NCBI GenBank assembly: GCA_018267585.1
Contig: JAFDYE010000110.1
Span: 1 to 35,470 of the forward strand
Length of the DNA stretch: 35,470 bases
Direction: 5' to 3'
Origin: Bacteroidota bacterium
GTDB taxonomy: Bacteria; Bacteroidota; Bacteroidia; Chitinophagales; Chitinophagaceae
Positions within the stretch are counted from its first letter, which is position 1. Each line of letters opens with the position of its first letter. The notes beneath the pieces are model-generated. The model made no database searches. It saw only the letters and a list, made by a program, of their open reading frames with translations, and was not told where the DNA came from. Shown in pieces: positions 16,745-25,352 of the stretch. The translations under genes were made by a program, and so were the position numbers.

Positions 16745-17818
16745 TCAATGAATATGCTCTTCCAGGAATAAACTCAGGCTTTTCAGGTCAGGATCCCTCT
16801 TAACGATCTTACCCTGACTATCTAACAAGAATGTTGTGGGAAAAGCCCTAATTAAAAGACCGGAAGCCTGATGTCCCCCCATGTCAAGATATTGGGGCCA
16901 GGGAAGCCGATATTCCCGGATCACTCTTTTCCAATCCTGTACAGACTTCTTATCATCGGTCGACACGGCCGCAACGGCTAACCCAAATGGTTCGTTTTCT
17001 TTGTATAGCTTCTTTAGTTCCTCAAATTCCCTTAAACAAGGACCACAGTGACTATACCAAAAATCAACCAATGCATATTTACTGTGCCGTGAAAAAAGAT
17101 CAATTTTAACCTTGTTCAAATTCGTATCCAAAAGCGCCAATTCTGGAAATGGCGCTCCCACGCCAAACCTCCGCATAGTCGCCATTTTTTTGGCAAGAAC
17201 CTTCCCCGCAAAACTGCTTCTTACAGGAACAGAAAGAGAATGATACGCGGAATCCAATAACGGGTCATACCCTCCTCCTGTCAGCTTCTCGATCATCTCC
17301 CATAGAACAATAAAAGATTCCCGATGAGCCCGGGCATAATTTAATAAAAACTGGCTCCTTTCGGTTTCGCGTTTTTCTTGTGCAGTTTCAAAATTTCTGA
17401 ACTCGCCCATGTATTTGTTCCCGATTCCCGGAATTTCTCTTATAGAGTCGATATTACAAGTGATATCCTGTATCCCGGAATTGACGATAAAATAATTCGA
17501 TATATATATTGGAACGGAATCGGCCGCGATACAAAGCCCGAACATAGACGGCTGAGAACAGAGGCCCCGGATCGTAAATTTTCCTTTGCTGATCATCGTC
17601 TTATGGAAAACCGCTTCTGTTGGATAATAAGAACTATCATAACTTACAGGAACCAGATACGCTCTCCCCATATCAATATTTATCTTTCCATTTAAAACAA
17701 AATGCCTGCCAGGCGACTGCCCGAATACAGACATAGTAAAAAGAAACCAGTTCATAAAAGGAAAGGTTGGCAAAAGCCAACCTTTCCAATGCGCTAAAAA
17801 TTTAATTAATTTTTTCAT
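16745..17818 (-). CDS. TlpA-like thioredoxin-fold protein with DUF4369-like N-domain
   Basis: 357 residues. A hydrophobic N-terminus (about 12-33, ending SVFGQ) suggests export or membrane anchoring towards the periplasm. Residues about 38-130 resemble the DUF4369 beta domain that often precedes thioredoxin folds in this phylum. The C-terminal domain (about 218-357) is TlpA/AhpC-like, with the redox motif CGPC at 258-261 (DFWYSHCGPC) and a FPTTFLLD segment carrying the probable cis-proline. The role would be thiol-disulfide exchange; the partner is unknown. Its ATG overlaps the GH5 stop by 4 bp (ATGA), implying coupled translation. It is clearly more AT-rich than its neighbours (for example 19 of 60 GC at 17461-17520), unlike a typical member of this locus and possibly acquired separately. 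Confidence 0.88.
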   Translation of the reverse strand: MKKLIKFLAHWKGWLLPTFPFMNWFLFTMSVFGQSPGRHFVLNGKINIDMGRAYLVPVSYDSSYYPTEAVFHKTMISKGKFTIRGLCSQPSMFGLCIAADSVPIYISNYFIVNSGIQDITCNIDSIREIPGIGNKYMGEFRNFETAQEKRETERSQFLLNYARAHRESFIVLWEMIEKLTGGGYDPLLDSAYHSLSVPVRSSFAGKVLAKKMATMRRFGVGAPFPELALLDTNLNKVKIDLFSRHSKYALVDFWYSHCGPCLREFEELKKLYKENEPFGLAVAAVSTDDKKSVQDWKRVIREYRLPWPQYLDMGGHQASGLLIRAFPTTFLLDSQGKIVKRDPDLKSLSLFLEEHIH

Positions 17819-19632
17819 TTTGTGATCTTTATCACCTTGAATGTCTTCACACCATTGGACCGGTACACGTTTACAACATACTCACCCACACCCAGCCCGG
17901 CGCCAATGAGCATCGACCTGGACGGACTCGTGATCCGCTGCATGGTCCTGCCCGAGAGATCGACAATGACGACCTCCTTCACCTGAGCCGGATCATCCAC
18001 CGTCAAATAGAATGCCGACGTAAAAGGATTCGGGTACGCACGCAACCCGCTGCCCGCCAGATCACCCGAAAGCGCAGCCGCGGCATTCCCAACTACCCCT
18101 CGTTGAACAGCCGCCGACTGAACATGCCCGACCGTACCTATCGTCCACTGCTGCGCCGTGCTGCCGCTATAGCTCCACTGACCCAGGTTGGCACCGTTGG
18201 TATAATTGTAGATCCCATCGATATACATGCCAGTCGCCTTGTTGGATAGTGTAAAATAACCACCGGACGGCTGTATCAGCCACAGCTGCGCGTCACTGCC
18301 GCTCAGCGCCCACTGCCCGCAGGCCGACCCGTTCGTCGTATTCGACAGACCATCGAGATACAGCCCCGTCGCCTTGTTGACAAGACTGACATACCTGCCC
18401 GACGGTACGATCTGCCATTTCTGCGCGTCGCTGCCGCTGTTGCTCCACTGCCCGCAGGCCGACCCGTTGGTATTCCTGTACATACCATCCACCAGCTGCG
18501 AGCTCGCGCGATTGGTGACCGTCACATACGCATTTCCCGCCCCCTGGTTCATAGCATCGATGATGCCCTGATCCAATACAGCAGCCGTGCTCCGGTTATA
18601 CATGGCCATATTGATATCCCAGACATACGGAATAAGCCCCTTGCTCCTGGCTGAGCTGACCACATATCGGTACCAGTACCTGCGCGAAGCATCCGCCAGC
18701 GTCTGGTCCGATGGCGGACTCAACGTCCTGCTCGGCGCACCGAATTCCCCGATGATCACCGGGATGCCCTTGTCCACGAACTTGGTCTTCATTAGATTGA
18801 AGTTCGAATCCAGATAGCTCTCTTCCCCATACGTGGCATTCCTGGTCACATCCGTCGTCGAATGATAGCCCGTCCCCCAGTAATAGAACATCTTACCCCA
18901 GCTGGCATCCTGGGTGAGGATACAGAACTGCGGAGGATCATAATAGTGCACCTCCACCATCATCCTGCCCCCGATCGGATCCGAAGGCAGCGTGTTCATC
19001 AGGGTATTGGTCAACCCCATATTCGTATTAGGCCCCTGTACGATCAGCGTACGCGACGCATTGTTCCCGCCCGTCGCCCTCACCGCATTGACAAAGGTCT
19101 GATGGTAGGACAGCAGCACCGACATCGCCGTCGCATCCGACGCATTCGGCTCGTTCGCGCTCGCAAACAACAGATGCTCGTCATAGTTCTTGAAATAGTT
19201 CGCGATCTGCGTCCAGTAGTTCTTCTGCTTGGCATTCACCGACGCCTGCGCGGAAGTGGTCACGTTGTTCTCCAGCCAGCCGTCGTCCCAGTGAATGTTG
19301 ATGATCACATAAAGACCGTTGTTGACACAAAGATCCACCGCCTGCTTCACCGTAGCCATCCAGCCCCCGTCGATGACCCCGTTGGTCGCATGACAGTCCC
19401 AGGCGCAGGGCAGCCTCACGGTGTTAAAACCCGAAGCCTTTACCTGGTCGACCATTGACTGGGTCAGCGTCACGCCTCCCCAGGCGGTTACGCTGCACTG
19501 CGCTTCCAGCGTGTTGCCTAAATTCCAGCCGACCTTTAATTTCGAGGCGATCGTTTGCGCCGTCGGCAGTTGCGCTCTTATGCCCATGGACATAAGGATC
19601 CCGATCATCAGGTAGACGATTTGCTTTTTCAT
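17815..19632 (-). CDS. T9SS-secreted GH5 endo-glucanase with ricin-type repeats
   Basis: 605 residues with a standard signal peptide (ends GIRAQ, about 21). The GH5 barrel (about 25-362) has VGWNLGNTLEAQ (34-45), VRLPCAWDC (72-80), acid/base E161 in FASANEPNAS and nucleophile E296 in VIIGEFGAP. Residues about 366-500 are three 45-residue ricin B-like repeats ending in QxW (QKW, QLW, QQW), a probable carbohydrate-binding domain. Residues about 531-605 start AYPNPF and match a type A sorting domain of the type IX secretion system. The enzyme would be released or attached outside the cell, unlike the lipid-anchored BACON-GH5, to which its barrel is clearly related. Endo-xyloglucanase or endo-glucanase activity is inferred. 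It begins 24 bp after the surface lipoprotein gene. Confidence 0.92.
   Translation of the reverse strand: MKKQIVYLMIGILMSMGIRAQLPTAQTIASKLKVGWNLGNTLEAQCSVTAWGGVTLTQSMVDQVKASGFNTVRLPCAWDCHATNGVIDGGWMATVKQAVDLCVNNGLYVIINIHWDDGWLENNVTTSAQASVNAKQKNYWTQIANYFKNYDEHLLFASANEPNASDATAMSVLLSYHQTFVNAVRATGGNNASRTLIVQGPNTNMGLTNTLMNTLPSDPIGGRMMVEVHYYDPPQFCILTQDASWGKMFYYWGTGYHSTTDVTRNATYGEESYLDSNFNLMKTKFVDKGIPVIIGEFGAPSRTLSPPSDQTLADASRRYWYRYVVSSARSKGLIPYVWDINMAMYNRSTAAVLDQGIIDAMNQGAGNAYVTVTNRASSQLVDGMYRNTNGSACGQWSNSGSDAQKWQIVPSGRYVSLVNKATGLYLDGLSNTTNGSACGQWALSGSDAQLWLIQPSGGYFTLSNKATGMYIDGIYNYTNGANLGQWSYSGSTAQQWTIGTVGHVQSAAVQRGVVGNAAAALSGDLAGSGLRAYPNPFTSAFYLTVDDPAQVKEVVIVDLSGRTMQRITSPSRSMLIGAGLGVGEYVVNVYRSNGVKTFKVIKITK
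18133..18537 (-). repeat. Three tandem 135-bp units encoding the ricin-type repeats
   Basis: Matching strings occur at 18176, 18311 and 18446, an exact 135-bp (45-codon) period. The second and third units share CACTGCCCGCAGGCCGACCC with no change, while the first has drifted (CACTGACCCAGGTTGGCACC). Each encodes one QxW beta-trefoil subunit. The outer borders are approximate. The high identity of two units suggests a fairly recent internal duplication or gene conversion. Confidence 0.7.
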
Positions 19633-19656
19633 ATGGATTCACGTTTATTGGTTTTC

Positions 19657-20475
19657 CTAGTGCGTATTCCAGTAATCCTGGCTCACATAGTTGTAGATAC
19701 ACCAGTCGTTGGCATCCTTCAACGCAATGATCTCCAGGCCGTCGGCCGTCAGCGACTTAATCGCCATTTTCGCATACCAGTTGGCGATATTCGGCCCCTG
19801 GGTCGGATCATGGATCAGCTGTGCGCCGATCGTAGCCAGCTGCATGGTATTCGTATAGAGCATGAACTTGCCGCTGGCCTGACCCAGCGCCGGCAACATC
19901 TTGTTATTGGAGCTGAAATTGGCGTTCCCGATCAGGTCAAAGGTCATCGTTCCATAGTCCCCCAACGGACAGATCCAGCTGGCCCAGCCGGCATCCCACT
20001 CCCAACCCGTCCCGCCAAAATAGATCGGGCCGTTGAACAGCTTGCTCCCGCCAGAAGACGTCAGATCCAAAACCCAGGTCTTCGACTTTCCATATCCCCC
20101 CGTAAGATTGGTCCACTCCGGCGTGCTCACAGCCACAGAATCCAGCGTGTTGATCGTTACGATCGTCGTATCGGCCTCCACAAGCCCGCCGGCGCTCTCC
20201 ACGCCATAGACGAATTTGTATTGCCCCGGGAAAGGAACATTGACCGTATCCTTCACCCGTTGCGACTGCCCGAAAGGCGTCACCCATACGGGCGTAAGGC
20301 CGGGCGTATTGCTCGTCAGAACGATATTATTGGGATTGGTCGATGAAGGCGCAATGGTGAACGCCAACGTCTTTTTATCAGCCAGGGGCCCCAACGAAAA
20401 TTTCTGCTTCATGCACGAGGTCAGCAGCACCACGCATCCCATCGTCACACAAACGCTATTTATGATACTTTTCAT
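19657..20475 (-). CDS. Putative surface glycan-binding lipoprotein in SusE/F position
   Basis: The ATG at 20475 is preferred; an upstream in-frame TTG (20502) lacks support. The product has 272 residues and a lipobox at LLTSC (Cys21). Residues about 45-110 look like a PKD/Ig-type domain (GQYKFVYGVESAGG). The rest (about 118-272) is rich in Trp and Gly (GGTGWEWDAGWASWICP, 154-170), resembling C-terminal domains of lipoproteins encoded beside SusCD pairs in beta-glucan loci. It is probably a second SGBP working with SusCD-2, with a fold different from the TIG-domain SGBP of the other operon. The gene starts 30 bp after SusD-2 and precedes the T9SS GH5. The function is inferred from position and lipidation. 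Confidence 0.8.
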   Translation of the reverse strand: MKSIINSVCVTMGCVVLLTSCMKQKFSLGPLADKKTLAFTIAPSSTNPNNIVLTSNTPGLTPVWVTPFGQSQRVKDTVNVPFPGQYKFVYGVESAGGLVEADTTIVTINTLDSVAVSTPEWTNLTGGYGKSKTWVLDLTSSGGSKLFNGPIYFGGTGWEWDAGWASWICPLGDYGTMTFDLIGNANFSSNNKMLPALGQASGKFMLYTNTMQLATIGAQLIHDPTQGPNIANWYAKMAIKSLTADGLEIIALKDANDWCIYNYVSQDYWNTH

Positions 20476-20505
20476 GACTTTTAGTTTTAGATGTTTAGGC
20501 AATGA

Positions 20506-22098
20506 CTACCACCCGGCGTTTTGTTTCAACATCCCGGATGACAACGTGATCTGATCGGAAGGTATCTGCTGGAATCCGCGAGTGGCCATGATGTTCGCCT
20601 GCAAGGTAGAAGCGCTGGGCTGCGAGCCCGTTCCATCGTTGATCAGAGAGAGCGTGGTATTCGCTGCAATGGTCGACGCAGCCGTAGAAAGCCCCTGACG
20701 CAAAAGATCCCAATACCGGATCCCTTCCCCGACAAATTCAAGCCGGCGTTCCGCAAGGATATCCGCCTTGGTGACGGCAGTCACAGGCGCCGCAGAAGGA
20801 ACCGCCCGCTGGTGTACCTGGTTGAAATACGACACGGCATTCGGACTTCCCAGCTCGGCCGCCATCAACAATACATCCGAATAACGGATAGCGAAATAAT
20901 CCTGGCTCTGCGCGACCTGGTAGTTGTCGACGGGAAGAGGGTTGTTGTTGACGTCACAGATCGGACTGTATTTCTTCATATAATACCCCGTGTACTCGCG
21001 ATTGGCGGCCTGCTTGCTGAACGCCAGGTGCTCCCCGTCGATCGAGGTGATCGAAGCAAAATACCGGCTGTCATTGGTCTGGTCGAACAGTGCCACCAGT
21101 TTGGGATCCACGGTACAGCCTCCCCAACCGAACCCATAGGGATAAACGCTCTGTTCGCGCATACCCGTCATGATCATCCATCCGTTGCCGGTAATGTTTC
21201 CGTTGTAGTCGCCCGCAGAAGAATACTTGATGGAAAAAACAACCTCCTTGTTGTCCTCTCCCGCATAGGTCACCTTCTTGGCCAGCGACGCAGCAGGCCA
21301 CAGCGTCGTATAGTCAGACACCAGGCCGTGGCCGCTGTGCGCGATCACATCCTCGACCGCAGCCAGGGCCGTAGCCGCCGTTTCCTTCCCGATCGAACTC
21401 TTTCCGTAATACCCCGAGTAGAACATATACACCCTTGCCAGTAAAGATTCAGCCGCCCACTTGGTTACCCTTCCCGTGGGTACGCTGGTATATGGCGCAG
21501 AAGGAAGATTGTCGGCCGCATACCGCAGATCGTCCATGATCTGTCCATATGTCGAGTCAGGAGAGGCCTGGGGCACATTCGCCAGATTGGGGACCGTCAG
21601 CAGGGGAACCTTTTCAAACAACCGGACCAGGTCGAAATAACAAAAAGCACGGATAAAACGGACCTCGCCCGTATATTGCGTTTTCAACCCCGTACTGTCG
21701 CCCCACGCCACATTGTCCATATGCTGCAGCAGGACATTGCACCGATAGATGGCCTGGTAATATTTTGTCCAGGCGGCGCTGTGAACAGCCACATCCGAGG
21801 GGGATATCGTCTTGTTGAACTCATCCATCATCTCCCATCCATACCCGTCCGAAGCGCCGGTACCGCCAAAACAGTTGTCGGAAAAGACCTCCATCAGCGG
21901 CGGTATCGCTTCCCCGTTCCAGATAAGGTTCAACCCGTTGTAACACCCTACCATAGCGGTAAATGCATCAGAAGGCGTTTTATAATAGGAGACGTCGGTC
22001 TGCTTGGGATCCGTGAGCGTCGTGGTCAGCCATTTCTTACACGAACCAAGCGTCAGCATCGCCAAAAAACCAATTATTATTATTTTATGACTTTTCAT
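20506..22098 (-). CDS. SusD/RagB-family glycan-binding lipoprotein (SusD-2)
   Basis: 530 residues, lipobox at LTLGSC (Cys20). The family is shown by the N-terminal KWLTTTLTDPKQTDVSYYK, the helical core with VRFIRAFCYFDLVRLFEKVP, and the SusD signature ERRLEFVGEGIRYWDLLR (450-467). It would act as the binding lid for SusC-2, encoded 17 bp upstream. It is only distantly similar by eye to SusD-1, so the two pairs look like different lineages and not a recent tandem duplication. Confidence 0.95.
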   Translation of the reverse strand: MKSHKIIIIGFLAMLTLGSCKKWLTTTLTDPKQTDVSYYKTPSDAFTAMVGCYNGLNLIWNGEAIPPLMEVFSDNCFGGTGASDGYGWEMMDEFNKTISPSDVAVHSAAWTKYYQAIYRCNVLLQHMDNVAWGDSTGLKTQYTGEVRFIRAFCYFDLVRLFEKVPLLTVPNLANVPQASPDSTYGQIMDDLRYAADNLPSAPYTSVPTGRVTKWAAESLLARVYMFYSGYYGKSSIGKETAATALAAVEDVIAHSGHGLVSDYTTLWPAASLAKKVTYAGEDNKEVVFSIKYSSAGDYNGNITGNGWMIMTGMREQSVYPYGFGWGGCTVDPKLVALFDQTNDSRYFASITSIDGEHLAFSKQAANREYTGYYMKKYSPICDVNNNPLPVDNYQVAQSQDYFAIRYSDVLLMAAELGSPNAVSYFNQVHQRAVPSAAPVTAVTKADILAERRLEFVGEGIRYWDLLRQGLSTAASTIAANTTLSLINDGTGSQPSASTLQANIMATRGFQQIPSDQITLSSGMLKQNAGW

Positions 22099-22115
22099 TT
22101 TTCTCTTTTTACCGA

Positions 22116-25100
22116 TTAGAAAATAATACTCACCCCAACCATCGTCTTTCTCGGACGGGGATAATAGCCCAGGTCGACACCCTGCCCGAAAGAATATATT
22201 CCGGAGGCATCGTACGAAGAATATCCGATCTCAGGGTCCATGCCGCTGTATTTTGTAAAGGTGAAGAGGTTCTCGCCAGCCACATACAGACGGAATTGGC
22301 TGAGACCTTTCCACTTCACCAGTTTTGCGAGATCGTATCCCAGGGTGATATTCGAAATTCTCCAATAGCTGCCGTCATGAATATAGAGATCGGAAAAATC
22401 GGTCCAATTGACATTGTTCTGGGTCACCCGGGGCATCGAATTGGAAGTGCCCTGTCCATGCCAGCGGCCGAGGATATCGGAGGTCCAGTTGCCATACGAA
22501 CTGGGCGCATCTCTATAGGACTGAACGATCTTATTTCCCGCAACGCCATTCGTTGTTATGGAGAGATCAAAATTCTTATACCTGCCGGAAACTCTAAAAC
22601 CAAACACATGGTGAGGATTCGGATCGCCGATGTTCACCTTGTCATCTGCTGTAAGGACGCCGTCCCCGTTCATATCCACAAACTTCACGTCACCGGGATG
22701 GGCAGAGGGCTGCAAAGGCGCGCCTGATTTCCCCTTCCATGCCTGCACGTCCGCCTCCGTCTGGAAGATCCCCGCCGTTTTATAACCCCAGAAATAGCCG
22801 ATCGGGTTTCCGGACGATGCCCGGAAAAATTCAGGAGCATTCACAAACAGGCTGTTCGAGCCGCCATGGATGATCCCGTCGGCCGTCGGAATATTGTTCA
22901 CCTTGTTCTGGTTATAGGCGTAGGACCCCGAGACCGAATAAGAGAAATCCTTTCCGATCGTATTGTTATAGGCCAATTGGAGTTCTACTCCCTTATTGGT
23001 GACGTTGCCGCCATTGATGTACGGATTTGTCGAAACACCCGCCGTCGCCAGCAGCGGCGCCGCCACCAGCCAGTCCTTCGTCAACTTGTCATAGAGATCG
23101 ATGCTTACGCTTAATTTGCTGTCCAGCAGCTGGGCGTCTGCACCGATATTGGTCTGCCGGGAGGTTTCCCATTTGGTCTTTTCAACGCCGATGGAGGAAG
23201 GATAGGAACCCTGCGTCAGGGCGCTATTGGTATTCCCAAAATTATACTGGGCATTCGCCAGGCTGATGAGAGAAAGGTAATTGAAGGCAGTAATGCCGTC
23301 ATTGCCGTTGGACCCCCAGCTCGCCCTCAGCTTTAGGAAATTCAGCCAGTTCCTGGTCGATGCCATAAAGGATTCCTCACTGGCTACCCAGCCCACAGAC
23401 AGCGACGGGAAATACCCCCATTGATGATCTTTGGCGAACATGGTAGAACCATCAGCCCGGAAAATGGCTGAAGCCAGGTATTTGTCTTTATAGGAATAGT
23501 TGATCCTTCCAAAAAAAGAAGCCTGGGCATAAATTGCATTGGCGTTCCCGGAAAGCGACATGGAATTGGTGACCGTCTGCCTGTTGGCGGTGGAAGTATC
23601 GGCGCTCATCTGTATAGAAGTGACATTGACAGTGCTCAGATAGCCGCGGTCAAAACTGGTGAACAAGGTTGACCCGGTATTGAACCCGCCTACATAAGTC
23701 CCCTGGTACTTGCGAACCGCGCTGCCCGCCAGAAAATCAAATTTGTGCTCTCTGATCCTGAGCAGGTAGTTGGCCGTATTGTCCCAGCTCAGCGTATAGT
23801 TAGTGGAGCTGTTCTGACCGGTCCTTTCGAACCGGTTATACGAGTACACAGACAGGTTATCATAGATCGGCAGATAGCTGTGATCCGCCGATGACGTATA
23901 GTTGAAGCCGAAAGTGGTCTTGAGCTTTAAATTTTTCACCGGCTGCAGCTCTGCAAAGACGTCCCCAAATAATTTCTGCGTCTTGGTGTCTTTTTGATTG
24001 TTGTAGGCCATCAAGGCATAAGGGTTGGCTTCACCCGTGTTCCAGGGACCTCCGTTATATACTGTCGACTTAAGGCTGCTCAGATAATTGCCCGCCGAGT
24101 CGTACATAGCCAGCAGCGGACTCGTCTGAAAGGCCCCGCGAAGCGAGTTACCATAGATCCCGCCGTCCTGGATCCCGTATTGGTTGATAAAGGAGAACGT
24201 CAGATGTTCCCCGATCCTCAGCGCTCCATCATACAATTTGCGTTCGGAATTCGTCCGGAAATTGTAGCGCTCATAATTGGAAAGCTTCTGGCCGCCGACA
24301 ATGCCACCCTGCTGCGTGTAGGACATTCCCAGCGAATAAGAGGAGACGTCGGACCCGCCGTTGACGGACAGATTATAATTTTGAACGGGCACATTGGAAG
24401 ACAACATCTCATCCAGCCAGTTGGTGCCCTTACCCAGTGAATTGATCTGCGACTGAGTAAAAAGAGCAGGCAGACCCGAATTCAACGCCGCCTCATTTTG
24501 CATCACCGCATATTCCCTGGCATCCAGCAGCTTAGTCTTCGGAGGAGAATTCTGCCAGCCATAGTAAGAATCAAAAGACACCTGACCCGCATTCTTGCTG
24601 CCCATTCTTCCGCTCTTTGTAGTGATCAGCACAACCCCATTCGCCCCGTTGATGCCGTAGATGGCAGCCGAGGCAGCATCTTTCAAAATGTCCACAGCAG
24701 CGATATCCGCCGGATTCAGGTACGTGATATCGCTCGTGATCACACCGTCCACCACATACAGCGGATTGGCATTTCCAATGGTCCCGGCCCCGCGGATATT
24801 GACCTTGAATCCTCCGCCCGGCTGGCCCGAGGTCGACGTAATATTAACCCCCGCCGCCTGCCCCTGCAACGCCTGCAGCGCATTGGTGGTATTCAGCTTG
24901 GCAAGGTCTTCCCCTTTGACATGGGCCGTAGCGCCTGTCACGGCCTTGGACTTCTGCACCCCATATCCGACAACGACGACATCGTCCAGCTTGGCATAGC
25001 TTTCAGCCAGCTGGATATCCATGCTGTTCATCCCTGGATCTATCCTCAACGTCTTCGTCGCATGCCCCACAGAACTTATTTCGACCGTCTCACCCGTCCT

Positions 25101-25325
25101 GACCGTGACAACAAATACCCCGTCATTATTGGAAACAACTGTATTTTTCCTCCCTTTTACGGCGATCGTGGCATTGGCCACGGGCTGCCCGGTCACCGCA
25201 TCGGTGATCTTCCCGGTTATTTTTCGTTCGTCTCCCTGCGAAAAGGCGTAGACGCTAAGCAGCAGAAGGGTCAGCACCGACAGGATCGGCTTTGACCACC
25301 TCCGTTTGATTTTCATTTCTGGCAT
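22116..25325 (-). CDS. SusC/RagA-family TonB-dependent outer-membrane transporter (SusC-2)
   Basis: 1069 residues from the ATG at 25325; a second ATG three codons downstream (25316) is equally possible. The signal peptide ends at about residue 30 (VYAFSQ). A carboxypeptidase-D-like domain follows (ITGKITDAVTGQPVANATI), then DVVVVGYG, and a plug with TSGQPGGGFKVNIRG and NPLYVVDGV, and the beta-barrel. It should import the oligosaccharides made at the surface in partnership with SusD-2. It is the second gene of the GH31-led unit, 27 bp after GH31. Confidence 0.95.
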   Translation of the reverse strand: MPEMKIKRRWSKPILSVLTLLLLSVYAFSQGDERKITGKITDAVTGQPVANATIAVKGRKNTVVSNNDGVFVVTVRTGETVEISSVGHATKTLRIDPGMNSMDIQLAESYAKLDDVVVVGYGVQKSKAVTGATAHVKGEDLAKLNTTNALQALQGQAAGVNITSTSGQPGGGFKVNIRGAGTIGNANPLYVVDGVITSDITYLNPADIAAVDILKDAASAAIYGINGANGVVLITTKSGRMGSKNAGQVSFDSYYGWQNSPPKTKLLDAREYAVMQNEAALNSGLPALFTQSQINSLGKGTNWLDEMLSSNVPVQNYNLSVNGGSDVSSYSLGMSYTQQGGIVGGQKLSNYERYNFRTNSERKLYDGALRIGEHLTFSFINQYGIQDGGIYGNSLRGAFQTSPLLAMYDSAGNYLSSLKSTVYNGGPWNTGEANPYALMAYNNQKDTKTQKLFGDVFAELQPVKNLKLKTTFGFNYTSSADHSYLPIYDNLSVYSYNRFERTGQNSSTNYTLSWDNTANYLLRIREHKFDFLAGSAVRKYQGTYVGGFNTGSTLFTSFDRGYLSTVNVTSIQMSADTSTANRQTVTNSMSLSGNANAIYAQASFFGRINYSYKDKYLASAIFRADGSTMFAKDHQWGYFPSLSVGWVASEESFMASTRNWLNFLKLRASWGSNGNDGITAFNYLSLISLANAQYNFGNTNSALTQGSYPSSIGVEKTKWETSRQTNIGADAQLLDSKLSVSIDLYDKLTKDWLVAAPLLATAGVSTNPYINGGNVTNKGVELQLAYNNTIGKDFSYSVSGSYAYNQNKVNNIPTADGIIHGGSNSLFVNAPEFFRASSGNPIGYFWGYKTAGIFQTEADVQAWKGKSGAPLQPSAHPGDVKFVDMNGDGVLTADDKVNIGDPNPHHVFGFRVSGRYKNFDLSITTNGVAGNKIVQSYRDAPSSYGNWTSDILGRWHGQGTSNSMPRVTQNNVNWTDFSDLYIHDGSYWRISNITLGYDLAKLVKWKGLSQFRLYVAGENLFTFTKYSGMDPEIGYSSYDASGIYSFGQGVDLGYYPRPRKTMVGVSIIF

Positions 25326-25352
25326 AACAGCAATTTTTGGTTATTAAAAAAA

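Noticed and set aside
16491-16748. N-terminal extension of SusC-1 to a TTG start
   Set aside because: The frame happens to be open through the intergenic gap, but the extension has no signal sequence at its start, covers the conserved operator and -7 box, and overlaps the thioredoxin stop. The ATG at 16490 with a clear signal peptide is preferred.
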